Positions 1-9,428 of a stretch of 64,000 bases of DNA are shown in pieces (position 1 is the stretch's first letter; each line of letters opens with the position of its first letter). Position numbers and translations under genes: made by a program. The stretch is taken from positions 186,001-250,000 of the forward strand of contig CACMYX010000002.1 of the NCBI GenBank assembly GCA_902618015.1. Direction: 5' to 3'. A model generated the notes under the pieces. It was given only the letters and a program-made list of their open reading frames with translations. It made no database searches and was not told the DNA's origin. The DNA is from an uncultured Alphaproteobacteria bacterium. GTDB taxonomy: Bacteria; Pseudomonadota; Alphaproteobacteria; HIMB59; GCA-002718135.

Positions 1-510
1 TTTTTTGTAACCAAATTCCTCAGAAGCATCTAAAAATAAATCTAATAGTTTAAATTTTGATCTAATTTGTTCTACTTTAATAGGACCACTGACTCCATGA
101 AAATCACTTTTAGCAATTTTATAATTTTCTGATTTTTTAAAATAAGGCAATACATCATCCCAAGACCAACCAATATTACCAAGTTGCCTCCAGTAATTGT
201 AGTCATTAGCATGACCTCTTATATATAACATGCCATTTATTGACGAACTACCACCCAGAGTTTTTCCTCTTGGAATAAGCATTTTCCTATTATTACAAAA
301 TTTTTCTTCTTCAGTTGTAAAACACCAATCCGTATTTGGGTTATGCATTGTTTTAAAGTATCCACCTGGGATATGTATCCAAGGATTATTATCTTTACCT
401 CCAGCTTCAATTAATAAAACTCTAATTTTTTTGTTTTCAGTTAGTCTATTTGCTAAAATACAACCTGCTGTTCCAGCGCCAATTATAATATAATCAAATT
501 TTTCATTCAT
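1..510 (-). CDS. GMC-family (choline dehydrogenase-like) oxidoreductase, 5' part only
   Basis: The frame reads from an ATG at 508-510 to the window edge without a stop, giving 170 N-terminal residues of a protein whose family is usually 530-560 residues. It opens with the FAD-binding Rossmann motif GAGTAG (residues 11-16) and an acidic beta-2 end (LLIEAGG). It then shows the GMC signature GGSSSINGMLYIRGHANDY with the downstream YW and WSWDDVLPYFKKSE. Family members are flavoproteins that oxidise primary alcohols such as choline or polyethylene glycol; the substrate cannot be read here. It is divergent from the exchanger gene at 584, with 73 bases between them. It is partial because of the window edge, with no sign of decay. 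Family assignment is firm, substrate open. Confidence 0.9.
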   Translation of the reverse strand, partial: MNEKFDYIIIGAGTAGCILANRLTENKKIRVLLIEAGGKDNNPWIHIPGGYFKTMHNPNTDWCFTTEEEKFCNNRKMLIPRGKTLGGSSSINGMLYIRGHANDYNYWRQLGNIGWSWDDVLPYFKKSENYKIAKSDFHGVSGPIKVEQIRSKFKLLDLFLDASEEFGYKK

Positions 511-583
511 AATTCATAAATTTTTTTTATTATATACTAATTAAATTAAACATATAACTAACTTAAATAATTAAAAATTATTA

Positions 584-1495
584 ATGAATATTTTTCTCGC
601 AATAATAGGTTTGGGTCTTTTGGTAGTAGGTGCAGAAATTATTATTAGAGGTTCAGTTAGTTTCGGAAAAAAAATAAACATTTCATTATTTGCTATTGGA
701 GTTGTAATTGTAGCTGGAGGTACTTCTCTGCCAGAGTTAGCAAGTTGTATTAATGCAGTCCTAAATAATTATTCTGATCTAGCGTTAGGCGCAGTAGTTG
801 GAAGTAACATAGCTAATTTAATACTTGTTATGGCTGCAACAACAATAATTTTTCCAATCGTAAATATAAATAAGAACCAAATAAATCAAGCTTGGATAAA
901 TATTTTTTTAGCTGTTGTTTTTATTATTATGACATTTTTTTATTTCAATTATATTTTTGGAATAGTAGCTATTATTTCCCTTATCTATTTAATGTACATT
1001 CAAATAAAAAAAGGAGAAATAGATAACTCAGAAATAGATAAAAATAATTACTCAATTATAATTTCAATAATATTAATTGTATCGGGCATTATCTTATTAG
1101 TTTTAGGCTCAGATTTACTAGTTAATTCAGCAATCAAAATTGCTAAAATATACAACGTTTCTGAGTCAGTAATAGGATTATCATTAATTGCATTTGGTAC
1201 ATCATTACCTGAATTAGTTGTAGGAATAATATCTGCTTTTAAAAGAAAAGTAGATTTTGCATTAGGAAATATTTTAGGATCAAATATTTATAATATACTT
1301 GGAGTGCTTGGAATAAGTTCTTTTTTCGGTAAATTTTCAATTCCTAATATTTTAGCAATTCAAGATCTTTTTTTTATGTTTTTTATTACAGTTTTAATTT
1401 TATTTTTTATGCTTTTTTTCAAAAAACTAGGAAGATTATATGGAGTTATAGGTCTTTGTTTGTATTTTTCTTATATGTATTTTATTTACGGATAA
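584..1495 (+). CDS. CaCA-family Na+/Ca2+ (or K+/H+) exchanger, YrbG-like
   Basis: This 303-residue, strongly hydrophobic protein contains the two inverted alpha repeats of the calcium/cation antiporter superfamily. The first has GGTSLPEL (residues 45-52) followed by GSN at 73-75. The second has FGTSLPEL (204-211) followed by GSN at 232-234. About ten membrane segments can be drawn, with a short polar loop near residues 141-156 between the halves. The length matches bacterial YrbG-type exchangers. It presumably sits in the inner membrane and exchanges a cation against Na+ or H+; ion choice cannot be read from sequence. Its stop lies 2 bases from the end of the convergent ribose-type permease gene. 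Confidence 0.9.
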   Translation: MNIFLAIIGLGLLVVGAEIIIRGSVSFGKKINISLFAIGVVIVAGGTSLPELASCINAVLNNYSDLALGAVVGSNIANLILVMAATTIIFPIVNINKNQINQAWINIFLAVVFIIMTFFYFNYIFGIVAIISLIYLMYIQIKKGEIDNSEIDKNNYSIIISIILIVSGIILLVLGSDLLVNSAIKIAKIYNVSESVIGLSLIAFGTSLPELVVGIISAFKRKVDFALGNILGSNIYNILGVLGISSFFGKFSIPNILAIQDLFFMFFITVLILFFMLFFKKLGRLYGVIGLCLYFSYMYFIYG

Positions 1496-1497
1496 CT

Positions 1498-2427
1498 TTA
1501 TTTTCTACCAGATGTTAGAGCTACAGCAGCAATAATTACAAGACCAGTTGTTAAGTCTTTATAAAAAGGATCAGCATTTAAAATATTAAAACCATTATTA
1601 ATTAATGCAAGAAGCATCACACCAGCTATTGATCGCCAAACAGCACCTGAACCACCATAAATACTTGTTCCCCCTAATATTACTGCGGCTATAGCTTGAA
1701 GCTCCATTCCTAAACCAGCTTGAGATGTACCTAATGATATTCGAGATACTTGTATTGCTGCAGCTATTCCAGCTGCAAGTCCACAAAATGAAAAAGCAAA
1801 AATTTTGATAAAATTGACTTTTATACCAGATAATATTGATGCATCTTCATTTCCACCAATAGCAAAAATATATCTTCCTATTGTTGTTCTTGTTAAAATA
1901 AAAGTAGAAATTATTGCAAAAACTATAAGAGTATATACTGCAACATGAACCTCAAAAATTTTTTCTCTTCCTAACCAAGTAAACTCTTTCATCCTGACGG
2001 GAATTAGAAATCCACCTGTGATTAAAATAGCTAAACCTCTAAATACTAAACTTGTTGCAATTGTAGATAAAAAAGAGTGTACTTTAAATGATGTAATTAT
2101 TATTCCGTTTAAATATCCTAAAATAATTCCTATAATTGGTGCAATTAATAAACCAACATAAGGATTATAATTAATTGCAATCCACGCTGAGCTTACACTA
2201 GCAACAGCAAATATTGCACCAGTAGATAAATCAAATCCTCCAACAATTATTACTAGTGTAAGAGCACAAGCAATTATCGCTAAAGGTGCATTTTGATTTA
2301 ATATATTTAATAAATTTCTTGGCGTTAAAAAAGCGTCACTTGAAAGTGTCAATACTATCATTAATAAAACAATTAAAATCAAAACAGCATAATCTCTGCA
2401 GAAATTTATTATTTTTGGACTATTCAT
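1498..2427 (-). CDS. ABC sugar importer permease, RbsC/XylH type
   Basis: This 309-residue membrane protein of the BPD_transp_2 family has 8-10 hydrophobic segments. It shows the typical GGFDLSTGAIFAVASV stretch in the first third and GLAAGIAAAIQVSRISLG plus AVILGGTSIYGGSGAVWRS in the last third, which are conserved in ribose/xylose/galactose permeases. It follows the ATPase gene with an 8-base overlap (2420-2427), so the order is binding protein, ATPase, permease on the minus strand. It should form the inner-membrane channel for a monosaccharide or similar ligand. Only one permease gene is present, as in rbs systems, implying a homodimer. The sugar is not identifiable. Confidence 0.9.
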   Translation of the reverse strand: MNSPKIINFCRDYAVLILIVLLMIVLTLSSDAFLTPRNLLNILNQNAPLAIIACALTLVIIVGGFDLSTGAIFAVASVSSAWIAINYNPYVGLLIAPIIGIILGYLNGIIITSFKVHSFLSTIATSLVFRGLAILITGGFLIPVRMKEFTWLGREKIFEVHVAVYTLIVFAIISTFILTRTTIGRYIFAIGGNEDASILSGIKVNFIKIFAFSFCGLAAGIAAAIQVSRISLGTSQAGLGMELQAIAAVILGGTSIYGGSGAVWRSIAGVMLLALINNGFNILNADPFYKDLTTGLVIIAAVALTSGRK

Positions 2428-3967
2428 TGCTTACTTTCTCTGCACCAAATAGCTCAAAAAGAACATTATCGATAGAAGTTTGATATGGAATAATTTCATT
2501 AATTGTTTCACCTTCTTTAACTAAATATGCTCTATCTGCAAGACCCATAACCTCTTCTAGTTCTGAAGATACCAATAAAATAGATACTCCTTTGGAGGAA
2601 AGATTGTTTATTAATTCATAAATTTTTCTCTTTGCTCCTACATCGATTCCTCTTGTAGGTTCATCTAATAAAATTAATTTTGGTGAGTTAAAAATCCATT
2701 TTGCAAAAAGAACTTTTTGTTGATTCCCTCCTGAGTAAAAAGCAATATTTCCATTTGTTGATGTTGGTTTAATATCTAATAAATTTATTAGATCTTTAAC
2801 AAGTTTAATTTCTTTTTGACTATCAATAACTTGATTTTTACTGACATTTTTTAAGTTAGTAATTGAGATGTTTGACTTTGTATTTTGTGTAAATACTAAA
2901 CCTAATTTTCTTCTATCCTCAGGTATCATTACAATACCTTTATCAATTGCATCTTTAACTTTTTTAAAATTAGTTATTTCATTCTCATATTTTATGCTTC
3001 CACTTTGAACTTGATCAATGCCAAAAATACTTCTTAATATTTCCGTTCTTCCACTTCCAACTAAACCTAATAAACCAACAATTTCACCTTTATTTATTGT
3101 TAAGTTTACATTTTTGACACCTGTAGATGTTTTGATGTTTGATAATTCTAAAATTTTCTTATCAAATATTTTACCCTTTTTTTTATTAGGAAAAGCAATT
3201 TCTTCTTTAGTACCAAGCATAGCCTCAACAATACTTGATTTCGTTTCATTTTGGATTTTAGATGAACGGATTAAGTTACCATCTCTTAATATTGATATTT
3301 TGTCACAAACCTCAATAATTGCGTCAAGGAAATGTGAAACATATATGATTAAATATCCTGATTTTTTTAATTTATGCATTAAATCATGAAGTTTGATTAC
3401 TTCATCATTTGTTAATGATGATGTAGGTTCATCCATAATAATTACTTTTGCATTTCTTGCTAAAGCTCTAATTATTTCAACTTTTTGTTGATCGGCAATA
3501 CGTAAACTTGATACTTTTTGATTAGGGTCAAGATTAAATCCAATTTTTTGATCAAGATCATTAAATAATTTTGTATTTTGTTTGCCTAAAATTCCATAAT
3601 AATTTTCTTCAATTCCAAGAAATATATTATCATAAACAGTCATGCCAGGAACTAAAGCTAACTCTTGATGAATCATTGCTATACCATTATCAAGTGCAAT
3701 TTTAGATGACCATTTCTTGATTAAGTTATCATTAAGAAAAATTTTACCAGAAGATAACTTATAATGTCCTCCTATAATTTTTCCTAATGTTGATTTTCCA
3801 GCTCCATTTTGACCAACTAATCCATGAATTTCACCTGAATTAAATTCTAAATTAATGTTGTTTAGGACAGTTATCCCAGAAAAGGATTTAGTGATATTTT
3901 TTAATGTTATTTTTGTTTTAGAACCTGAATTATTATTTTCTAATTCAGGTTCTTTATTTGTATTCAT
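2420..3967 (-). CDS. ABC sugar importer ATPase, two-domain RbsA/MglA type
   Basis: This 515-residue protein has two ATP-binding cassettes, as in RbsA, MglA and XylG. The first has Walker A GQNGAGKST and Walker B VIIMDEPTSSL. The second has the degenerate P-loop GLVGSGRTE usual for this family, the signature YSGGNQQKV and Walker B LILLDEPTRGID. It lies between the binding-protein gene (24-base gap) and the permease gene (8-base overlap) and energises that importer on the cytoplasmic face. Length and domain order are normal. A short hydrophilic N-terminal tail of about 20 residues precedes the first cassette. Confidence 0.93.
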   Translation of the reverse strand: MNTNKEPELENNNSGSKTKITLKNITKSFSGITVLNNINLEFNSGEIHGLVGQNGAGKSTLGKIIGGHYKLSSGKIFLNDNLIKKWSSKIALDNGIAMIHQELALVPGMTVYDNIFLGIEENYYGILGKQNTKLFNDLDQKIGFNLDPNQKVSSLRIADQQKVEIIRALARNAKVIIMDEPTSSLTNDEVIKLHDLMHKLKKSGYLIIYVSHFLDAIIEVCDKISILRDGNLIRSSKIQNETKSSIVEAMLGTKEEIAFPNKKKGKIFDKKILELSNIKTSTGVKNVNLTINKGEIVGLLGLVGSGRTEILRSIFGIDQVQSGSIKYENEITNFKKVKDAIDKGIVMIPEDRRKLGLVFTQNTKSNISITNLKNVSKNQVIDSQKEIKLVKDLINLLDIKPTSTNGNIAFYSGGNQQKVLFAKWIFNSPKLILLDEPTRGIDVGAKRKIYELINNLSSKGVSILLVSSELEEVMGLADRAYLVKEGETINEIIPYQTSIDNVLFELFGAEKVSNE

Positions 3968-3991
3968 TTTTTGTCTACTAAAAAATTTAAA

Positions 3992-4993
3992 TTAACCTCC
4001 CCATTCTGGTGTCCAGCTTGGATTAGCATCTAAAACTTCTTTAGTAATAATTGGATCAATACCAACAATTTCAGGTTTAGTAATATCAATTACTGGATCA
4101 ACGTTTTCACCGTTAAGTGCAGCTATAACTGCCTTTGCAGCAAGGTATCCCTCTGAAAAAGGAACTCCTATAAAAGTTGCATCCCATTGACCTGCCTTAA
4201 TTGCATCAATAGCTACTTCTGCAGCACCTCCGCCCATTAAATACAAATCTTCTACATTGTAACCTGCATCTGCGAGTGCTATTTCAGCACCTAAAAGATG
4301 TTGATCTGCATTTGATAGAACTACATGAACATCCTTTGCTGATTGAAGCGCATCTGTCATACCAGTCAATGAAACATCTGGAGAATAATTACCCTCAACA
4401 GTTGCAACTATTTTTATGTTAGATTCCTTACCCAAAATATCAAGGAAAGTATCGTATCTTAATTTATCAAATGGATAAATTTTTTGTCCAATCATTATAA
4501 TTGTGTTACAAGGATTTTTGTCTGCACAATACTTCACCACTTCATTGGCTTGTAGAGTTGCTCCGTAAACTGGAGATCCAGCAGCTGTTGCTGTAAGTCC
4601 ATTTACTTGTGGTTCTAAAGTAGTTAAATCAGGACCAATTGGAAAAAGACTTGTGGCAACTTTTATACCTGCATCTATAGCTTGTTCTATTGCACCTGCA
4701 ATACCAACAGTATCATTTGGCACAACAACAAAACCATCAAATTTACCCGATGCTATTATGTCTTCTATTTGTCCATATTGTAATGTTGCATTAAATTCAC
4801 CATTGAATATTTCTGCGTTAACATTCCCTGCTTCGCTTGCAGCTTTTTTTACACCTTCCCAGGTCGCTTGATTGTAACCGTTTTCACTTGATGAAGCAAA
4901 AAAAGCAATATTCAAATTTGCTGCTGAAGAAGAAAATGAAAGAAAAAATACAAACAACGGCAATGCAAAAATTTGTATAATTTTATTCTTCAT
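3992..4993 (-). CDS. Periplasmic sugar-binding protein, RbsB-like (Peripla_BP_4)
   Basis: This 333-residue protein begins with a clear Sec signal peptide (MKNKIIQ, a hydrophobic core to about residue 20, SSSAA cleavage region). It continues as a type-I periplasmic binding protein: NIAFFASSSENGYNQATWEG, the IEDIIASGKFDGFVVVPND strand-turn and a C-terminal domain with VLSNADQHLLGAEIALADAGY. It is the first gene of the minus-strand importer operon. A strong Shine-Dalgarno (complement of CCTCCT at 4999-5004) sits 5 bases before the ATG, which supports this start. The ligand is probably a sugar, polyol or related small molecule. The divergent neighbour is hyuA, 210 bases away, with no recognisable operator between them. 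Confidence 0.9.
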   Translation of the reverse strand: MKNKIIQIFALPLFVFFLSFSSSAANLNIAFFASSSENGYNQATWEGVKKAASEAGNVNAEIFNGEFNATLQYGQIEDIIASGKFDGFVVVPNDTVGIAGAIEQAIDAGIKVATSLFPIGPDLTTLEPQVNGLTATAAGSPVYGATLQANEVVKYCADKNPCNTIIMIGQKIYPFDKLRYDTFLDILGKESNIKIVATVEGNYSPDVSLTGMTDALQSAKDVHVVLSNADQHLLGAEIALADAGYNVEDLYLMGGGAAEVAIDAIKAGQWDATFIGVPFSEGYLAAKAVIAALNGENVDPVIDITKPEIVGIDPIITKEVLDANPSWTPEWGG

Positions 4994-5203
4994 TTATACC
5001 TCCTAAAAGATTGTTTTACTTAATTTTTTTAAACTAATCATAATTACAATAACATTTCAAATATTAATGTCTAATTTCGAAGAATTATCTTAAAAATTGA
5101 TATTAATTTTTCGTAAAAAAATTTTAAAAAAATGATTTTTTACTGGAATTAAAGAATATTTTGATATTAACTATTTATTAAATATCATTTTAATTTTTTA
5201 ATT

Positions 5204-7216
5204 ATGTATAGAGTATCTGCAGATATAGGAGGAACATTTACTGACATAGTAGTCGATGATACTGAAAACAATAGTATTAAAACAATCAAAGTGCTCTCAA
5301 CACCAGAAAACCCAGCGAATGCAGTTTTCAATGGTTTAAATTCTAATCTAGAAATTGAAAATATAGATTTTATTGTCCATGGAACAACTGTAGGTTTGAA
5401 CGCTTTTTTAGAGAGAAAAGGTTCAAGAGTTTTATTAATAATGACAAAAGGAGTTAGTGATACATATACTATTGCTAGAGGAGATAGAAAAGAATTATAC
5501 AATGTCAGATATACAAAACCAGGAACACTTGTTCCAAGAAAAGATGTCTATGAAGTAGAAGAAAGGATTATGTGGGATGGATCTATTAAAACAAAACTAA
5601 ACGAAGATGATCTTTCTAATATTGCTGAAATAATAAATAAAGAAGATATTAAAGCAGTATCAATTTGTTTCTTGCATTCATATGTAAATCCTCAGCACGA
5701 AATTCAAAGTAGAAATTACCTATCAAAACTTATCAAGGAAGATGTAGTGATTTCACTGTCCCATGAAATTGCAAGAGAGTGGAGAGAGTATGAAAGAGCC
5801 TCTACTGCCGTAATGAATAGTTACATTGGTCCAGTTACAAATAATTATTTAAAATCACTCCAGAAACAACTTGAGGGAAGTAATTATAAAAAACCTCTTT
5901 ATATAATGCAATCTAATGGTGGTGTTATAAGAGCTGAGTCAGCGCTTGAACAACCCGTTAAAACTCTTTTATCTGGTCCTGTGGGAGGAACAATCGGAGG
6001 GCAAGCGCTATCAAAATTAATTAAAAGGCCAAACTTAATTTGTGTTGATATGGGAGGAACATCTTTTGATATGAGTTTAATTATAAATGGGAAACCTTCA
6101 GTAACTAATGAAACTGAACAAGAATTCATTCCTTTATTAATTCCACTTGTAGATATTCATACAATAGGAGCTGGCGGAGGATCAGTTGCATGGTTAGAGA
6201 ATGAAGCACTTAGAGTAGGCCCAAGAAGTGCAGGGGCTAATCCTGGACCAGCATGTTATGGTAAAGGTGGACAAGAACCAACTGTTACAGATGCAAACTT
6301 GTATCTAGGAAGACTTGGTAAAGAATCAAAACTTGGTGGTTGGATGGACTTAGATTTGAATGCCTCTGAGAGTGTTTTAAAAAATTTATCTGAAAAATTA
6401 AATATATCTTCAACTGAATTAGCTGAGGGAATTTTGTCAATCATTAATGCCAAAATGGCTGATGCCATAAGAACTATTACTGTTAAAGAGGGAATAGATC
6501 CAAGAGAATTTAGTTTAGTTGCCTTTGGAGGCGCAGGTTCTATGCATGCTGTTTGGTTAGCTGAAGAACTTGAGATAAATGAAATAATAGTTCCAAATGA
6601 TCCTGGAACTTTCTCTGCCTGGGGTATGTTACAAACAGATATTAGAAGAGATTTGACTGTTAATTTTTATCAAAATTTTCAATCATTAGAAAAAGAGAAA
6701 CTTCTAGAAAATTTTAATAAGTTAAAAGATGAAGCAATATCCTTATTAAAAAGTGAAAATGTTAATGAAAATGATATGAGTTTCAGCTTAACAGCAGATA
6801 TGAGATATATTGGTCAGGAATACTACGTTAATGTTGATATTAGTGAACCTTTTGACTTAAATGAAATTAATAATAATTTTCACAAAACATATGAAAAGCA
6901 ATACGGTCACTCAACCCCAGAAGGTCCAAGTGAATTTATAAATTTAAGATTAATTGCAACAGGAAAGATTAAAAAAACAGACTCTGTAAAGAGTATAGAA
7001 AATAATAAAACAATTAAAGATTCAAAAAGAAAAATTATTTTTAACCAAAAAGAATATGAAACAAAAATTTATGCAAGACATAATATAAGAGTCAATGAAA
7101 GTTTTGAAGGACCAGCAGTAATTGAAGAATCAACTGCAACAACTGTTATTCCACCAAACTATTCAATTATAAAAGATGAATTCGGTAATATTATCATAAC
7201 TAAGGATAAATCATGA
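5204..7216 (+). CDS. hyuA: Hydantoinase/oxoprolinase subunit A
   Basis: This 670-residue HyuA-family protein is an ATP-dependent amidohydrolase subunit acting on cyclic amides such as N-methylhydantoin, 5-oxoproline or related lactams. The N-terminal actin-like ATPase motif is ADIGGTFTDIVVDD (residues 6-19). The second phosphate motif is VDMGGTSFDMSL near 281-292, followed by GAGGGSVAW and GPRSAGANPGPACYG, and later VAFGGAGSMHA. Length matches bacterial HyuA (about 650-700). It overlaps hyuB by 4 bases (ATGA), so the two are co-translated as one heteromeric enzyme. No obvious Shine-Dalgarno precedes the ATG. The neighbouring peptidase and proline genes make 5-oxoproline or a prolyl-type ring a reasonable substrate guess, but this is inference. 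Confidence 0.9.
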   Translation: MYRVSADIGGTFTDIVVDDTENNSIKTIKVLSTPENPANAVFNGLNSNLEIENIDFIVHGTTVGLNAFLERKGSRVLLIMTKGVSDTYTIARGDRKELYNVRYTKPGTLVPRKDVYEVEERIMWDGSIKTKLNEDDLSNIAEIINKEDIKAVSICFLHSYVNPQHEIQSRNYLSKLIKEDVVISLSHEIAREWREYERASTAVMNSYIGPVTNNYLKSLQKQLEGSNYKKPLYIMQSNGGVIRAESALEQPVKTLLSGPVGGTIGGQALSKLIKRPNLICVDMGGTSFDMSLIINGKPSVTNETEQEFIPLLIPLVDIHTIGAGGGSVAWLENEALRVGPRSAGANPGPACYGKGGQEPTVTDANLYLGRLGKESKLGGWMDLDLNASESVLKNLSEKLNISSTELAEGILSIINAKMADAIRTITVKEGIDPREFSLVAFGGAGSMHAVWLAEELEINEIIVPNDPGTFSAWGMLQTDIRRDLTVNFYQNFQSLEKEKLLENFNKLKDEAISLLKSENVNENDMSFSLTADMRYIGQEYYVNVDISEPFDLNEINNNFHKTYEKQYGHSTPEGPSEFINLRLIATGKIKKTDSVKSIENNKTIKDSKRKIIFNQKEYETKIYARHNIRVNESFEGPAVIEESTATTVIPPNYSIIKDEFGNIIITKDKS

Positions 7217-8928
7217 AAAAAGCAGATCCAATTAGCACTGAAATAATTAGAAATGCATTTATTTCTATTGCACAAGATATGAATGCGGTTTTAATCAGAA
7301 GTGCTTACACTCCTGTTATTTATGAAGGTAAAGATTGTGTTGTAGCTCTTTTAGATGAAAAAGGTGAAGTGTTGGGTCAATCTTCCGGCCTACCTTTATT
7401 TTTAGGCAATCTTCAAGTTTGTGTTCAAGAAACTGCTAAAATTTATGGATGGGACTATTTTAAAGAAGGTGATATTTTTTTTGTAAATGATTCTTTTTTT
7501 ACTGGAACACATCTTAATGATATTACAATTTTTGCTCCAATCTTTTGGAATGGACAGTTAGCAGGCTTCTCTGCAAGTAGAGCACATTGGTTGGATGTAG
7601 GTGCTAAGGATCCAGGTGGCTCAATGGATTCTTCTAATATTTACCAAGAGGGTTTTAGATGGCCTGTTACAAGATTATATGAAAATAATGAACCAAAGAA
7701 AGAAATTATTGAATTTTTAAGAATTAATGGAAGATTTGGTTACTCTTTAATTGGTGATATGAATGCTCAAATTGCAGCAGGTAAAACCGGTGAAAAAAGA
7801 TTTCAGGGAATACTTGATAGATTTGGTATCGATTTAGTTAAATCAGCAAGAGATGAAATTTTTAGACAATCTGAAGAATTAGAAAGAGAAGCAGTAAAAG
7901 GTATTAAGAATGGTACTTATTATGCTGACGGTTTTTTGGATGACGATGGTCTTGGTAGTGATCCAGTTAAAATCAACATGAAAGTAATTGTTGAAGATGA
8001 AAAAATAACAATTGACTTGGATGGTTCAGCAGCTCAAACTCAAGGACCTGTTAATTGTGGGTTTGCTCAAACCATCTCTGCATGCAGAGTAGCTTTTAAA
8101 CTTTTAATTAACCCTAAGAGGCCAGTTGATGGTGGCACATTCAAGACACTAGATGTAACTGCACCAAAGGGATCAATTTTTAAAGCTGAAGAACCTGCAG
8201 CTTGCCAATGGTATTTTTCAAGTCTTGGATTACTTATTGATGCGTTTGTAAAAGCACTTTCAGGATCAGCCAAGGATCTTTCAGCTGCAGCACATTATGG
8301 TGATTCAATGGTTATATTTATTGGTGGTGTTGATCCAAGAAATAATTTTCCATTTTTATCAGTTGAACCTACATGTGGAGGCTGGGGAGGTTTTCAAGGC
8401 TCTGATGGAGCTGATGCTCTAATTAATAATGTTAATGGTGGTTTTAAAGATTTGCCAATAGAGGTTTTTGAAAATAAGTATCCTGTTTCAATTTTTAATT
8501 ATGGTTTTAGAGAAAACTCTGGGGGTCTTGGTAAATTCAGAGGAGGATCAGGACTATATAGAGAATACACAATCAATACTGATGGATTTGTTTCATTGTG
8601 GTTCGAAAGATCAGTTACTCCTGCTTGGGGTTTATTTGGAGGAAAAGATGGCATGCCACCTAATGTAAATATCAAAATACCTGATTCACCAGAAAAAAAT
8701 ATTTTAAAAGCAAACGGATTACAAATTAAAAATGGAACAGTTTTAACAACATATACTGGAGGAGGAGGAGGTTTTGAAGAGCCTCTCGAAAGGCAGCCTA
8801 ATGATGTTTTAAAAGATGTACAAAATAGGTATGTTTCAATAGAGAAGGCAAAAGAGGATTATAAAGTTGTTATTACCAAAAATCTTGAAATTGATCATAA
8901 AGCAACAGAAGATTTAAGAAAAAAATAA
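7213..8928 (+). CDS. hyuB: Hydantoinase/oxoprolinase subunit B
   Basis: This 571-residue HyuB-family protein is the partner of HyuA. Characteristic stretches are VNDSFFTGTHLNDITIFAP (near residues 94-112), FSASRAHWLDVGAKDPGGSM and GPVNCGFAQTISACRVAFK. The glycine-rich region YGFRENSGGLGKFRGGSGLYR and the C-terminal TYTGGGGGFEEPLER follow. Its length is normal for the family. It starts inside the hyuA stop codon (ATGA overlap) and is followed 5 bases later by the GAF gene, so all three appear to be one transcript. The substrate is not determined by sequence. Confidence 0.9.
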   Translation: MKKADPISTEIIRNAFISIAQDMNAVLIRSAYTPVIYEGKDCVVALLDEKGEVLGQSSGLPLFLGNLQVCVQETAKIYGWDYFKEGDIFFVNDSFFTGTHLNDITIFAPIFWNGQLAGFSASRAHWLDVGAKDPGGSMDSSNIYQEGFRWPVTRLYENNEPKKEIIEFLRINGRFGYSLIGDMNAQIAAGKTGEKRFQGILDRFGIDLVKSARDEIFRQSEELEREAVKGIKNGTYYADGFLDDDGLGSDPVKINMKVIVEDEKITIDLDGSAAQTQGPVNCGFAQTISACRVAFKLLINPKRPVDGGTFKTLDVTAPKGSIFKAEEPAACQWYFSSLGLLIDAFVKALSGSAKDLSAAAHYGDSMVIFIGGVDPRNNFPFLSVEPTCGGWGGFQGSDGADALINNVNGGFKDLPIEVFENKYPVSIFNYGFRENSGGLGKFRGGSGLYREYTINTDGFVSLWFERSVTPAWGLFGGKDGMPPNVNIKIPDSPEKNILKANGLQIKNGTVLTTYTGGGGGFEEPLERQPNDVLKDVQNRYVSIEKAKEDYKVVITKNLEIDHKATEDLRKK

Positions 8929-8933
8929 TTTTT

Positions 8934-9428
8934 GTGATTAATTTAAATCAAAAACTTATTAAAGATATAAAAAAAGAAAATGAAAAAAATTTTTATAAAA
9001 AAATTGATAAAATTGTTCATTCTTTAATAGGTCATAAACTAATCACATTCACAGTTATTGATGAAAAATTAAAATTTTGTGAAAGAGTATATTCAAATAA
9101 TAATAAAATATATCCAATACTTGGCCAAAAAAAAATGCCAAAAAATATCTGGTCAACTAAAGTTCTTAAAAATAAACAACATTTTATTTGTAAATCAAAA
9201 AAAGAGATTAAAAAATTATTTTTTGATTATGAGATAATTTTTTCGTTAGGTTGTGGTTCAATAATCAATTTATTAATTCTTTTTCAAGGTAGGCCAATAG
9301 GAACTGTAAATATCCTAAATAAAGAAAATCACTATTCAGATAAAGATTTAAAAAAAATTGATTTTCTTACTGTTTTTTTAATTCCCTTTTTTATTAAACA
9401 TCAACTAAAAATGAAAAAAAAAATATAA
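8934..9428 (+). CDS. Small GAF-domain protein
   Basis: This 164-residue protein starts with GTG, 5 bases after the hyuB stop, and ends in a one-base overlap with the next ATG (TAATG). The C-terminal half has GAF-like features: SLGCGSIINLLILFQGRPIG, then TVNILNKENHYSDKDLKKID, ending in a hydrophobic helix. The N-terminal half is lysine-rich and probably helical. GAF domains bind small ligands, often inside sensors, but no output domain is attached. Being embedded between hyuB and a peptidase gene suggests a ligand-binding accessory or regulatory subunit for this cluster. That function is inference; the domain call is moderate. Confidence 0.65.
   Translation: MINLNQKLIKDIKKENEKNFYKKIDKIVHSLIGHKLITFTVIDEKLKFCERVYSNNNKIYPILGQKKMPKNIWSTKVLKNKQHFICKSKKEIKKLFFDYEIIFSLGCGSIINLLILFQGRPIGTVNILNKENHYSDKDLKKIDFLTVFLIPFFIKHQLKMKKKI

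Noticed and set aside
230-493. Plus-strand open frame of 87 codons near the left edge.
   Set aside because: It lies antisense to the clearly recognisable GMC oxidoreductase and has no family features.
4994-5203. Riboswitch or operator in the longest intergenic gap (210 bases) between the binding protein and hyuA.
   Set aside because: Only AT-rich sequence and homopolymer tracts plus the Shine-Dalgarno were seen; no stable G/C-containing stem or known aptamer pattern was recognised.
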